A stretch of DNA of 64,000 bases from Spraguea lophii (lineage: Eukaryota > Microsporidia > Spragueidae): assembly GCA_001887945.1 (NCBI GenBank), contig LDOQ01000300.1:1-64000 (forward strand). Reading direction: 5' to 3'. Shown one piece after another: positions 49,383 through 59,671 of this stretch. The notes beneath the pieces are model-generated. The model had not been told where the DNA came from. It saw only the letters and a list, made by a program, of their open reading frames with translations, and ran no database searches. The translations under genes were made by a program, and so were the position numbers. The stretch's first letter is position 1, and the number at the start of each line of letters is the position of its first letter.

Positions 49383-50354
49383 TCAACAGGCACATGCACC
49401 TTGTGTTGAAAACTGTGCAACTAATTCTGCTGGAGGCTGTGGTTTTGGAGAAACAGGTGTTTCTACTCCCATTATATTCGTAACCATTGGAGAACTTGAA
49501 GAAGCCACACAATTCTGTAAATCTTTATTTAGCTGATCCATACAGTTTACATTCTGTTGTTTTGTCATTCCTCCAAATGGAACATATTGTCTTCCATATG
49601 TCTGTGGTTGACATATACACTCAGGTCTTGTCATTTGTGGTTCAACTGTACTTGATTGTTCGTAATATGTACTTGGCGATGAAAAATAAGGATAGCTTGG
49701 AACAGGCATTGGTGATGTTGGTTGTGGTGTCATTGGATTAACTGGAACTATTGGTTGAGGCACATATTGTTGTGGTGGTGCTGGATTAACTGGACCTGTT
49801 GGCTGAGGCACATAATGCTGTGGTGGCAATTGTGGAGTTGGTGGCACAACATATTGTGGTGTAATTGGAGGCTGTGGTGTGATTGTTTCTGATTCTCCTG
49901 GAACTATTACTGGGACTTCTTCGCATTGTTCTACAGTCGCAATATTACATTTTGTTGATAATTGTGTTGTTGGAGGCTTTGAACTGACAATTGGTGCTGG
50001 TGGATTGTAATAATATGGTGCTGGTGGTACTGGTGCATATTGAGGTGGTGTAATTGGAACATATTGTGGTGTTGGTGGTGCTACCGGTCCTTGTGGTGTT
50101 GGTCCTACTGGATACATTGGATGTGGACCTGCTGGATCTGTTGGTTGTACAACATTTCCTCCAAATGGTCCTACAGGTGTATATCCACCTTTTCGTCCTG
50201 GTGCTGAACAATTACATACCATACCTCCTCCTGTATTTGGCATTGGTGGTTGTGTTGGTCTTATATTACCTCCATCGCATATTACTCTACAACTATCTGT
50301 CATTGCAAAAATTGAACTAGATAACAAAAGAATATTTCCTAAATTTCTTAACAT
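49383..50354 (-). CDS. PTP1: Polar tube protein 1
   Basis: 323 residues: signal peptide (about 1-20), then a proline-rich protein with Gln, Thr, Tyr and Val, and cysteines clustered at both ends. Near the N-terminus is CRVICDGG and near the end CICQPQTYGRQYVPFGG, CMDQLNKDLQNC and a final ACAC. Imperfect PQYVP and PVNP repeats fill the middle (QYVPQPTGPVNP, then QYVPQPIVPVNP). PTP1 is the major, O-mannosylated polar tube protein in this group. High proline with end cysteines is the known PTP1 hallmark. It sits 1.5 kb upstream of PTP2 in the same orientation, as in other microsporidia, so the order supports the call. No CCC motif at the start. Confidence 0.88.
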   Translation of the reverse strand: MLRNLGNILLLSSSIFAMTDSCRVICDGGNIRPTQPPMPNTGGGMVCNCSAPGRKGGYTPVGPFGGNVVQPTDPAGPHPMYPVGPTPQGPVAPPTPQYVPITPPQYAPVPPAPYYYNPPAPIVSSKPPTTQLSTKCNIATVEQCEEVPVIVPGESETITPQPPITPQYVVPPTPQLPPQHYVPQPTGPVNPAPPQQYVPQPIVPVNPMTPQPTSPMPVPSYPYFSSPSTYYEQSSTVEPQMTRPECICQPQTYGRQYVPFGGMTKQQNVNCMDQLNKDLQNCVASSSSPMVTNIMGVETPVSPKPQPPAELVAQFSTQGACAC

Positions 50355-51147
50355 CTTAATTTCTATAGTAAAAGAATATTTATATATATTCTAATACAAT
50401 AATAGTTTCATATCAAAACAAATCTGCCAATAAACTAAGTGATTATAAAAAATATCATATATTTTTTTTAAAACTCATATTATCAAAAACAGAAGTTTCA
50501 AAAAATCATAAAAAATGGTTTAACAGATTGGAAATAAAGTATAATGTATAAATCTTTGTTATGAATTTTGTATAATAAAATAAATGTATCTTCTTGGAAT
50601 AATTATTTTTTAAAAAGAAATGAAAAATCAAAACAAAAAGTAAAAAATACAATGATATTCGTTATAATAAATTTTAAAGTAAAAATGGATTATAAAATAA
50701 AATCATTCAATAAAAAACATATGTGGCGGATTTAAAATTCGTACAGATTTAAAATTATTTTTTATTTGAAATATAGGAAATTTAAAATTTTTGGATTATT
50801 GATGGTAATAAGAAATTTAAATATATATTTATTTTTGTAAAACATTTTTATTTTGAAATCTAATAATATATACGTAACTTTTTTTTGATACAATATTTTT
50901 ATACGTAGCCTATCCATTAATTAATCTTATAGATTGATATTCTAAACATCAAAGTTTTATTTTTTTTGAGTATCTAACAAAAAATGAAGAATTCTAGATA
51001 TTTAATAATTTTTAAAAATCATAATGGGAATAAAAAGCACACAGGCGATGATAAAATGTTTTTACAATTGATGGTAATATACGATTGAATTTCTTAATAT
51101 TTTCATTTTATCTTTTTTCTTTAAAATTTTACTGATGAGAATAAATT
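50355..51147. other. Spacer
   Basis: AT-rich, about 0.8 kb, with the upstream region of PTP1 and the downstream end of the RRM gene. Nothing else seen. Confidence 0.4.
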
Positions 51148-52233
51148 TTAATTGTTGTATCTGGGTCCTTCACTTGTGCTGTAATCTACTCTTATGGGTT
51201 TTTCATTAAAAATTTTTCCTTCTAAGCTTTCTTTGGCTGTGATGGCTTCATCAAGAGAATTAAAATAAACAAAGCAAAATCCTCGTGAATTTCCTGTTTC
51301 CCTGTCTTTTATGAGTCTTAAATCAGTGTATGCTATTTCAGAAACTTCTCTTTTTAGGAAATCTTCAATTTCTATTTGAGAGGCTGCGTATGGCAATCCA
51401 AATATTCCAACGACTTTGCTTGGTGGTGGGTTTGTTGGGACTGGTTTTTTATAGTGTCTTTGATCTTCTCTATTGTAATCTCTTCGTTTATAACCTCCTT
51501 TATCATCTACATCATCATATTTTCTTTTGTATCCACGTGAGTCATCTCTGTCTCTTCCGTATCCTCTATCGTCTCTATCACGTCTATATCCTCTGTCATC
51601 CCTATCTCTTCCATACCCACGGTCATCTCTTCTATCATCTCTATCACGTCCATATCCACGATCATCTCTGTCTCTTCCATATCCTCTGTCGTCTCTTCTA
51701 TCATCTCTATCACGCCCATACCCACGATCGTCTCTCCTAAAATCTCTTCTATCGTCACGATATCTTCCATATCCACGAGAATCTTCTCTATCATCTCTAT
51801 CTCTTCCATATCCACGGTCATCTCTTCTGTCGTCCCTATCTCTTTTATATCCACGATCGTCTCTTCTAAAATCTCTTCTATCATCTCTATCTCTTCCATA
51901 TCCACGATCATCTCTCCTATCATATTCTTTTCCATTTCTACTATCTTTCATTTCTGGAGAACCATCTTCTCTGTTTTCAATTTTATCCGGTTCAGGCAAT
52001 TCTTCACCCTCATATTGATTCATCCAACCATCTTTCTTTTCTTCTGCTACATTCTTTTCAGTATTACCATCATCATTTTTTTCTGTTGGTTCAGCCCAAT
52101 TCATATCATCACCAATATCCTTTCTTTCTTCAACTTTAGATTTTTCCTCAGCTTTAGGTTTCTCCTCAACTTTAGGTTTCTCTTCTACTTTAGATTCATT
52201 AGTTTTATCAACTGAAGCTTTACGTCTTGGCAT
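51148..52233 (-). CDS. RRM protein with RD/RG-rich repeat region
   Basis: 361 residues. N-terminus rich in Lys and Glu with EEKPK repeats (about 12-40), acidic region (about 40-95), then about 120 residues of a repeating DDRGYGRDRDDRRD motif (about 105-225), and one RRM at about 274-355 with RNP2 VGIFGL and RNP1 RGFCFVYF (317-324) followed by IRVDYS. The RRM with RGFCFVYFxxxxEAxxAxExLxG and ending IRVDYSTSE resembles Tra2-type splicing regulators. The RD repeats would act like an RS domain, with alternating charge in place of phosphoserine. A link to splicing is an inference. Introns are scarce in these organisms. CCC lies three bases before ATG. Confidence 0.8.
   Translation of the reverse strand: MPRRKASVDKTNESKVEEKPKVEEKPKAEEKSKVEERKDIGDDMNWAEPTEKNDDGNTEKNVAEEKKDGWMNQYEGEELPEPDKIENREDGSPEMKDSRNGKEYDRRDDRGYGRDRDDRRDFRRDDRGYKRDRDDRRDDRGYGRDRDDREDSRGYGRYRDDRRDFRRDDRGYGRDRDDRRDDRGYGRDRDDRGYGRDRDDRRDDRGYGRDRDDRGYRRDRDDRGYGRDRDDSRGYKRKYDDVDDKGGYKRRDYNREDQRHYKKPVPTNPPPSKVVGIFGLPYAASQIEIEDFLKREVSEIAYTDLRLIKDRETGNSRGFCFVYFNSLDEAITAKESLEGKIFNEKPIRVDYSTSEGPRYNN
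51525..51935. repeat. Coding minisatellite, GYGRDRDDR unit
   Basis: Repeats of about 27 to 51 bases (variants of GATCGTGGATATGGAAGA) fill the middle of the RRM gene. All three minus-strand frames and one plus-strand frame stay open across it, a side effect of the repeat. Such arrays change length by slippage. Confidence 0.8.
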
Positions 52234-53039
52234 TAAGGGTAAAAATAAAAATAAGTAAAGTTTTCATTTTATTTTGGAAACAGTTGAAAAAAAGAAAATT
52301 AAAAATACAGAAATACAAAGATTATAAAATATAATTATTGAAATATATTAGAATATAGAGATTATAATTATTAAAATATAATCATGATTATAAAGTATAA
52401 TTATTTATTACCAATAATTTTCTAACATATTAAACCTTATGATATTATGATACACAAATATATTTATTATCTTACATAATATAAATATTGGTCAATGAGA
52501 ATATAACAAATTTTATAATAAAAATATTATTAGTTTGTAAAAAATATAATCCTTTGAATTTATATTTATGTTTGTTTTATAAATCATACCAAGCTTGTAT
52601 ACAATTGATGTAATAATCATTTTTTAAAAACAAGTAACTCTGATACAGTTTAAATAAATAATATCTTATCTCTATTAATTTAATTTTATTGTATTTTAAT
52701 TAAATATATTTTTTGTAACAAAAATAATAAAAAATTACGCATATCCTTGGAAATTGTGTGGTATGAATAATACAATGATTATTGGATTTAACAATCTTTA
52801 GAAGTTTTTCGATTTAAAAGAACGTTAAAATTAAAAGGGTTGAACTCTAAGGATATTTCTATTTGTTAACTTTATCATTAAGATTAAATAATATTTATAA
52901 AACTTCAATAAACAATACACTGATAATATCTTTAACATAAATAATACAGTATAAATATTTTTAACAATATAAATATAATATAAATATCTCTAACATATAT
53001 AAAATATAAAATATAATATAAAATAAATAATTTATCCTT
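52234..53039. other. Spacer, divergent upstream region
   Basis: About 0.8 kb, AT-rich. No gene, RNA or clear repeat. Confidence 0.4.
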
Positions 53040-53285
53040 ATGAAATACAAAGAAGATTTAAAATCTATTTTGAATAACTTAGACAACGATTCTGCATATC
53101 TTATTTTAGGAAATAAAATAAATAATCTTTTAGAACCAAAACAAGAAATATTAGAAGGTATAAAATATTATAAAGTAGATAAATATAATATTATTAAAAC
53201 AGATACATATTATTGTAGTTGTGATAAATATCTTTGTATTCATATTATCAGTGTAATATTAAAAATAAATACTATTAATTTTTAA
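53040..53285 (+). CDS. SWIM zinc-finger protein (SWS1/ZSWIM7/Shu2-like)
   Basis: 81 residues with a SWIM finger at the C-terminus, YYCSCDKYLCIHIISVIL. The ligands are Cys59, Cys61, Cys66 and His68 (CxCx4CxH). The preceding KYYKVDKYNIIKTDT segment matches the VYxVxGSSGxxY stretch before the SWIM motif of ZSWIM7, and the size approaches that of these short proteins (about 140). SWS1/Shu2 family proteins bind Rad51 paralogues and promote Rad51 assembly in recombination. The coiled-coil protein at 5002-5370, if truly Sfr1-like, would act in the same pathway. The start has CC but not CCC just before. The stop codon lies 7 bp from the convergent TBCD gene. Confidence 0.6.
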   Translation: MKYKEDLKSILNNLDNDSAYLILGNKINNLLEPKQEILEGIKYYKVDKYNIIKTDTYYCSCDKYLCIHIISVILKINTINF

Positions 53286-53292
53286 TTATTTT

Positions 53293-56200
53293 TTATTCTT
53301 CATCGTTTTCAAAGAAAGATAAACTTAGAATAGCTAATTCTCTTATTCTTTTAGATTTTATTTTAGTTAATATTTCTATTCTATCTTTTAATTGCTTATC
53401 TTTCAACATGGATTTATGTGCTGAAAAATATAATAATTTATCTCCATCTAAATTCAATACATCAAATTTCATACTTTCTATGCACAGATAAATAGATATT
53501 AATGTTAAAAATAAATATATTTTTCGTACTTTTATACTATTTTCTACTTGATAATATTTCTTTTCATAATATTCTGTTTCATCACTTATTTCATATTCTG
53601 TTTCATATTCTTTTATGTTTATATCACATTTAATAAAGAATTTTACTAAATCTGGTTTCTTGTTTATAAAGCTTTTTATTAAATCATAACATATTTTTCT
53701 AGTACTGTTTTTTATAGTAGAAGCTAATCCTAACATCAATTCTTCTTGAAGATCTTCAGTTAATAGAATACCGTAATATTTTAAATTATAAAATATATCT
53801 TCTTTTGGATTATATTGTCTTATAAATTTAAATAAAGCACAATAATTCTCTAATACTTCTTTCTTCGAATAAGTATAAAATGATTTATAAATATTATCCA
53901 TGCATTTATCATCTTTTACTTGCATTCTGCTGTTATGAAACATATCTTTATTCTTCTTATCTTTTTTATTCTTCTTTTTTGAAAAAGTAAGAGTATTCAT
54001 TAACATATGTTGTATATAATATGAATTAACTAGACTGAGATTTGTTAAATTATATTTTAAATATTCTTTTTTCAATTTGCTTATATCACAATCTATTTTA
54101 TTTTCATGACCTTTTAATATCTCTATTATAGTCTTTAAATTATCTCTTAATCCTTTGGATTTATCAGCTAATAATTTTATAAAATAATTAGGAAGAAGAG
54201 GATGTAAACATTTTACCATGGTCATCAAACACTCTTTTCTATACGAAAATCCTATATCTTCTACACCAACTTTATATGAATTTATATTCATTTCTATAAT
54301 CCTGTTAACCATATTCTTTTTATAATTAATATTATTTTTAAATGATATTTTATTATTACCATTATTTTGATAATAAAAATTACTTCTGTAGGAAGGTAAT
54401 TTATAAATTTTCAATTGTTCTATCTTATTATCATTTGTTGGTGATATTATTTTTTTAAATATTTCTTTAGAATATATTGTATTATTTCTGTTAATAAGAA
54501 TAGAAGATGTACTAATCCTACGAGACAATAAACTATACATTTTTTCATTAATATCCAATCTTTTCTTTTTTTCATCTATTCCATTATTGATTCTTTTCAA
54601 ATTTTCATCGTTTATCCCAATTCCTAAATGAAATAAGCTTTGTGTTACGCATTTTCCTGCTGTCAAATGTGAAAGATTCCTATTATAAATACTTGGTTTA
54701 AAATCTACTATTATTTTATTATTATTTTCTATTTTAATACTTGTATCATATATTGTTTCTTTTAGAAATTTACAATTAACATATCCTACTGTTTTATAAA
54801 ATTTATACAGAGCATTAATAAGAACATTGTATTTTATATTATTTTTATATTTTTCAAGATTTATATCATTTATCAGATAGATGAATGTCCAAGGATTAAT
54901 ATCACAATCTTTCTTTAAACTATTTAGTTCTATATAATCCAATACATCCCTATCATAATTATTTTCAATTATAGTAAATTTTTCCTTTTGTTCTTTCATG
55001 TTATCTTCAGAATTATTTATTGTAAATACCAAAGATATATCATTATCGTTTATTTCTATACCATCCCTATAAAATTCTTCAGCTACAATGGCCATAAATA
55101 TTATAAAGCTTATTTCTTCTATATTTTCTACTTTGTATTTATTATTTATTTTTACTTCTCTTTCTTTTTTATTGTAGATAAATTCTTCATTGATATTAAT
55201 ATTATTGTTGTTATCGGGTGTATTAGATGTTTGCTTATTATCCTCTTTAGATTTATTAGATGTGTTATTATCCTTATTATCTTTTTTAGATACTATATCA
55301 TGCTTGTTTTTTATTATATGCTTAATATATAATTTTATTGCCATATGTTGTATTTTATCATCATAATAAAAACACATTGCCAACAATGTATTCATCATTT
55401 CATTATTTACTATTGCTCTTACATTAAAATATTTTTTTACATTTTCATATCTTCTAACACTATTAAAATTTAAATGTACCATAACTTTTGCTTCTTTCCT
55501 ATTATTCTCTTTTGCTATTATAGTAGCTGCTGCTCTCCTACAATTTAAATCCGGATCAAACAATGCTGTGCTCACCACTTGCAAATATATTTTTTCTGTA
55601 ATATTTTTACTAGTATATATATAAAATAGTACTGCTTCTCTTAATTTAATAACTATTCTATCTTTTTTGAAGTAATTTAGTGCAAATATAAGCTTATCTT
55701 CCAATTCTAAATCATTTGCTACAGATTCATAATTTAGCATAGACAAAATAATAAATAAATTCGTCCATAAAGTTTCTCTACAAAATATTTCAGTAAAAAC
55801 TTCTTTAAAATTATTAAAATATGATTTATCACTATTTTTTACAATCATAAAAATAGCTCTTGCGATATTCCACGATAAAATATTATTCTCTTGTTTTAAT
55901 TCAGAAAATAAAATATTAAATATTATTTTTTTATCCAAATGAGATAATAGTGCTTGATTGGTTAGTATATTTATTTTATGATTTTTTATAATATGTCTTT
56001 CCTTTAAAAATTCCTTATAATTATTTTCTACTAACTTCTTCTCTTCAACATTTTCTTTTATCTCTTTACTTTTTTTATTATTAATATTTTCTTTTACCTC
56101 TTTATCTTCTTTTACACCATTACTTTCTTTATGATCATCAAATATATTTATTTTCTCATATTTAGATAATTCACTTAAAATTTCATAATAAATATAATTT

Positions 56201-56556
56201 GTTACTTCATTTTCTAAAATATAATATTTATCATTTTTCTTCCTATAACATACTTCACCGTTATTAATATGTATATTATTTAAATATACTGCTATTGTTC
56301 TTATAGAAATATCATTTGGTTTATTTAATAATATTTCTATTATATTTGTATTTACTATCTTTGATAGGTTAAAAGGTAGTTTGAATAAATAATATAAATA
56401 GTTTACTAACTTATTTTTATAATTATAATCTATTGTGTTTAATTCATGGAGTACAATAGGTATATATTCTATTAATGTGGGTATATAAGATATTTTATGT
56501 GTATGTAATACATTTTTTATATTTTCTTTCGTAATAATTATTTTCTTATCTTCCAT
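53293..56556 (-). CDS. TBCD: Tubulin-folding cofactor D
   Basis: 1087 residues (human 1192, yeast Cin1 about 1014). The diagnostic block is TALFDPDLNCRRAAATIIAK near 330-350, matching [20 protein letters not shown] in TBCD, followed by ENVKKYFNVRAI (for ADYFAVGNRSNCF) and KLYIKH. HEAT-type helices fill the rest, with an Asn-rich low-complexity linker near 405-450. TBCD takes beta-tubulin from cofactor A and, with cofactors E and C, forms the alpha-beta dimer. Tubulin is needed for the spindle. The start follows a run of five C (GGGGG at 56564-56568 on the plus strand). It ends 7 bp from the end of the SWIM protein gene, one of the tightest gene spacings here. Confidence 0.82.
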   Translation of the reverse strand: MEDKKIIITKENIKNVLHTHKISYIPTLIEYIPIVLHELNTIDYNYKNKLVNYLYYLFKLPFNLSKIVNTNIIEILLNKPNDISIRTIAVYLNNIHINNGEVCYRKKNDKYYILENEVTNYIYYEILSELSKYEKINIFDDHKESNGVKEDKEVKENINNKKSKEIKENVEEKKLVENNYKEFLKERHIIKNHKINILTNQALLSHLDKKIIFNILFSELKQENNILSWNIARAIFMIVKNSDKSYFNNFKEVFTEIFCRETLWTNLFIILSMLNYESVANDLELEDKLIFALNYFKKDRIVIKLREAVLFYIYTSKNITEKIYLQVVSTALFDPDLNCRRAAATIIAKENNRKEAKVMVHLNFNSVRRYENVKKYFNVRAIVNNEMMNTLLAMCFYYDDKIQHMAIKLYIKHIIKNKHDIVSKKDNKDNNTSNKSKEDNKQTSNTPDNNNNININEEFIYNKKEREVKINNKYKVENIEEISFIIFMAIVAEEFYRDGIEINDNDISLVFTINNSEDNMKEQKEKFTIIENNYDRDVLDYIELNSLKKDCDINPWTFIYLINDINLEKYKNNIKYNVLINALYKFYKTVGYVNCKFLKETIYDTSIKIENNNKIIVDFKPSIYNRNLSHLTAGKCVTQSLFHLGIGINDENLKRINNGIDEKKKRLDINEKMYSLLSRRISTSSILINRNNTIYSKEIFKKIISPTNDNKIEQLKIYKLPSYRSNFYYQNNGNNKISFKNNINYKKNMVNRIIEMNINSYKVGVEDIGFSYRKECLMTMVKCLHPLLPNYFIKLLADKSKGLRDNLKTIIEILKGHENKIDCDISKLKKEYLKYNLTNLSLVNSYYIQHMLMNTLTFSKKKNKKDKKNKDMFHNSRMQVKDDKCMDNIYKSFYTYSKKEVLENYCALFKFIRQYNPKEDIFYNLKYYGILLTEDLQEELMLGLASTIKNSTRKICYDLIKSFINKKPDLVKFFIKCDINIKEYETEYEISDETEYYEKKYYQVENSIKVRKIYLFLTLISIYLCIESMKFDVLNLDGDKLLYFSAHKSMLKDKQLKDRIEILTKIKSKRIRELAILSLSFFENDEE

Positions 56557-56615
56557 TAAACTTGGGGGAATATTTTATTTTATAGAAAAATGATAAATAA
56601 AAATTTTATATTTAG

Positions 56616-57085
56616 AATCTCTTTGTTTAATGGTAGTTAGATGGTAACCGAATATTAAATCTAATTGGTTCAAATCACTTACCTATAATAGAATAATTTT
56701 CAAAAAAAAATAAAAAAGTAGAAGAAAAAAGATAATTGAACAGGTAAAGATTCAATAATGTAGTTTTATTTATACCTGGTATGATGGATTGTTATTAGTT
56801 TAAAATAATACTTAGCTGATGTAAGTATAATTCTTTTATTATTTAATAATTCACTCATTATTATATCACGAAGAAGATTAGGAATAATATTAAGGTCAGG
56901 CGGGAGTGATACCGTGTATCCTACACAAATATTAATATTTTGTACATAAAATAATATGAAATCAATACATATATTTAATGAAATCAATCAGTACAAGTTA
57001 TTTATATTTTAATGAATCAAATATATCACAACGTGATATATCACTGTTATGATAATTAAACTATTTATTTTTATTTCTATAAATC
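56616..57085 (+). repeat. SINE-like repeat, full length
   Basis: A plus-strand copy. Head with TTTGTTTAATGGTAGTTAGATGGTAACCGAAT and altered B box (TGGTTCAAATC), the AAAAAGTAGAAGAAAAAAG link, body block TTAGCTGATGTAA, then 3' block CAATCAGTACAAGTTATTTA. It ends about 225 bp before the SulP gene. Its GATGATATCAC region has acquired a small palindrome (AACGTGATATATCACTG). Confidence 0.7.
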
Positions 57086-57307
57086 CACATTAAATAAATA
57101 TCATAATATAAATTTTGTATATAAAATAAAATTTTTCATAATTAAAAATTTTTATCAAAAAATATATTTTAAAAATAACACCTTAATCATCATAATATTT
57201 TATTCAATCAAATATAAAACTATTTTATGCATTAAAATTTTTATGAAAATTAAAATTCTATAAAAATTTTTTTTTGATAAAGAATATATTAAAAATATTT
57301 TATTTTA

Positions 57308-57310
57308 CCC
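57308..57310 (+). promoter_or_regulatory. CCC start motif, SulP gene
   Basis: TTTTACCC directly before ATG 57311. Confidence 0.65.
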
Positions 57311-58969
57311 ATGTCTGTACAAAACAAAAATCAAGTAGAGCAAGAACCACAACATTCAATTATTTTTACAGGTGAAAAAATAGAAAAAAAGAAACAAAAC
57401 TTCAAAGAATTTCTAACATTAAAAAGTATGAAAAATTTACTTTCTTGTTCATTCCTTGGATTAATTTTAACAACTGTTTATGTTTTGACTTATGGTAAAA
57501 ATGTGTTTACTTTAGATGGAAGAGTAGAAGCAGAAAATATTGGTATATTATTATTTTTATATTCTACAATTATAGGTCAGATTGTTTATAATTGTTTTAC
57601 AGATTTAAATGCAGGTGTTATGGTTTTTATGGTGTGTGAAAATTTTATACTTTCTAGGAAAATATTTTCTAAATGTATGGAAAATGGGGATATTATTTAT
57701 GCAGTAACAAATACACTCTTTTGTTGTTCTATCAGTGCTTTATTTTTAGCCTTAGGTCTTTTTTTAATTTCACGTACGAAACTTATACATTATTGTAACT
57801 ACCTTCCCAAGCCTACTTTGTATTCTTATATTATATTTATGTGTTATGTAAATGTTCATACAGGATATTCTTTGGTTTCACGGGAAATGAAACTTATTAT
57901 CCTAGTAATTATATCCTCTATAATTTTATTCTTAGCAGAACATTTTATAAGCTCACCATTTATTACATCTATTGTAATAATGGTTCAAACACTCGGATTT
58001 TATCTGTGTATGTTTTTATTCTTTTATTTCAAAGGATATTCTCTAAATCTTTCATATATTTTAGAATTCTCAGTTAAGAAATCATTTCTAAATGAAAACT
58101 CGCCTATAAAATTCTGTCCTCTTTATATTTTCAAATACTTTTCTTTAAAGTTAATAGATTATAAGATTATATTCAAATGTTCCTTAGAAATAATATCAAT
58201 GGTATTATTTGCAGTAATGCAATTTCCTGTTGCATATCCCACATTATCAGCTTTTACAAATGTAGAATATGATTTAAAGAAAGAAATAACTGCTCAATCA
58301 TATATGAATTTCTTTTCATTTTTCCTATTCTATCCTACGTGTATTTCACCCGCATGTTCATCCTCTTATTACAAATCTGGTAGTATAACTAAATACCATG
58401 GAATATTTGGTTCTTTAAGTTATATTTTCATAATATTTATTGGACCACTCTTAAATTCGATTATACCAAAATATGTATTAGCTTCAATACCTATGTCAAT
58501 TGGATTCCATTATCTTCTATCGTTTATAAATTCGTGTAAAAATCTTAATTTAAGAGAACTTATGATACTTGCAATATCTTCATTATTATTATTTGTTTTT
58601 GATATACCACTTATAGGCTTATTAATATCTATTGGTATTTGTACTATTTTTTATTATATAGATTTTTATATGATAAAAGATAATAGAAGTGGAATTGATG
58701 AAATTTTATCACCTAGATTATTAGGTTTTATTGATTTATATAATTTTGATAAAAAAATAAATATAATGGGCGATGATGTTATTATAAATTTCAATGAATG
58801 TAAAACTATGGATGCTAATGCTAGGGATTATTTGGTGGAGAAAGTTAAAGATGAAAATATATATTTTACATTTATTGGAAGACCTAATGGATTTAAACGA
58901 TATGATGATATAAATGGTGATAATATTAAAAAATATAATAGTTATTGTGAGTATTCTAATGATAACTGA
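57311..58969 (+). CDS. SulP/SLC26-type anion transporter
   Basis: 552 residues with ten to twelve predicted transmembrane helices between about 45 and 465. A helical linker and a C-terminal STAS-like domain (about 475-552, with VIINFNECKTMDANARDYL, equivalent to the LDFSxVxxxDxSA motif) follow. The first helix region reads LSCSFLGLILTTVYVLTYG and a middle loop reads QFPVAYPTLSAFTNVEYD. SulP proteins exchange sulfate, bicarbonate or other anions. This branch looks closer to the YGR125W type than to classic sulfate permeases, so the substrate is uncertain. Microsporidia use transporters to import metabolites from the host. CCC directly precedes ATG. Confidence 0.68.
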   Translation: MSVQNKNQVEQEPQHSIIFTGEKIEKKKQNFKEFLTLKSMKNLLSCSFLGLILTTVYVLTYGKNVFTLDGRVEAENIGILLFLYSTIIGQIVYNCFTDLNAGVMVFMVCENFILSRKIFSKCMENGDIIYAVTNTLFCCSISALFLALGLFLISRTKLIHYCNYLPKPTLYSYIIFMCYVNVHTGYSLVSREMKLIILVIISSIILFLAEHFISSPFITSIVIMVQTLGFYLCMFLFFYFKGYSLNLSYILEFSVKKSFLNENSPIKFCPLYIFKYFSLKLIDYKIIFKCSLEIISMVLFAVMQFPVAYPTLSAFTNVEYDLKKEITAQSYMNFFSFFLFYPTCISPACSSSYYKSGSITKYHGIFGSLSYIFIIFIGPLLNSIIPKYVLASIPMSIGFHYLLSFINSCKNLNLRELMILAISSLLLFVFDIPLIGLLISIGICTIFYYIDFYMIKDNRSGIDEILSPRLLGFIDLYNFDKKINIMGDDVIINFNECKTMDANARDYLVEKVKDENIYFTFIGRPNGFKRYDDINGDNIKKYNSYCEYSNDN

Positions 58970-59154
58970 AATTATATGTTTATTGGATTATTCAACATTG
59001 TTTAATATAATAAAAATAATAAAAAAGAGAAAATTATACAAAGCTCTTAAAACAGTGTATAATATTTATAAAGAAAAAGATCAAAAAAAATAATAAATTT
59101 AATTATATGTAAATTTTTTAGTTATTTTTCTTTTGTTTATTTTTAATTAAGAGA

Positions 59155-59345
59155 TTATTATTAAGTTTCAGGGTTATGCCCCATACGCAAATTTCCAATC
59201 CTCAGGAGCATAATGTAAGATAAGATTAATACATATATATCAGATTGGTTGTATAAGTTATTGTGCTTTAAAAAACCAACGATCTCAAATTATGGTGAGA
59301 ATAATCAACTAAGATGTTATTTGAAAGGACAATTATTCATCTAGT
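59155..59345 (+). repeat. SINE-like repeat, 3' half
   Basis: A plus-strand copy without head. CCCCATACGCAAATTTCCAA, CTCAGGAGCATAATGTAAGA and GATTAATACATATATATCAG match the intact copy in order, then AAGTTATTGTGCTTTAAAAA. Confidence 0.7.
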
Positions 59346-59671
59346 GAATAACAAAATCATACTAATTTAAATCTATGTATTATTAAGTTAATATACATGT
59401 AAATAAATGAATATTTCAAGATACATACATAGTTTAAATCATATTACACCAATATTCCATAGAATTTTATTTGTAATTATAGTATTATTAATAAAATAAT
59501 TTTTTTTTCATTTTCCTACAGCAACAGATCTATCACAAATTAAAAATAACCTTCTTATTATAATAAACATAATTTATAAATTAAAAATCATTTAAAAAGA
59601 AATAAATATTATTTATTTGTTTAATTTTCACATCAATATAAAATATTTATATATTCTTAACAAATAACATT

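Noticed and set aside
51507..52018. Long frames on both strands within the RRM gene
   Set aside because: They arise because the minisatellite has no stops in several frames. They have low-complexity Ser/Leu/Tyr or Glu/Ile/Met composition and no start context.
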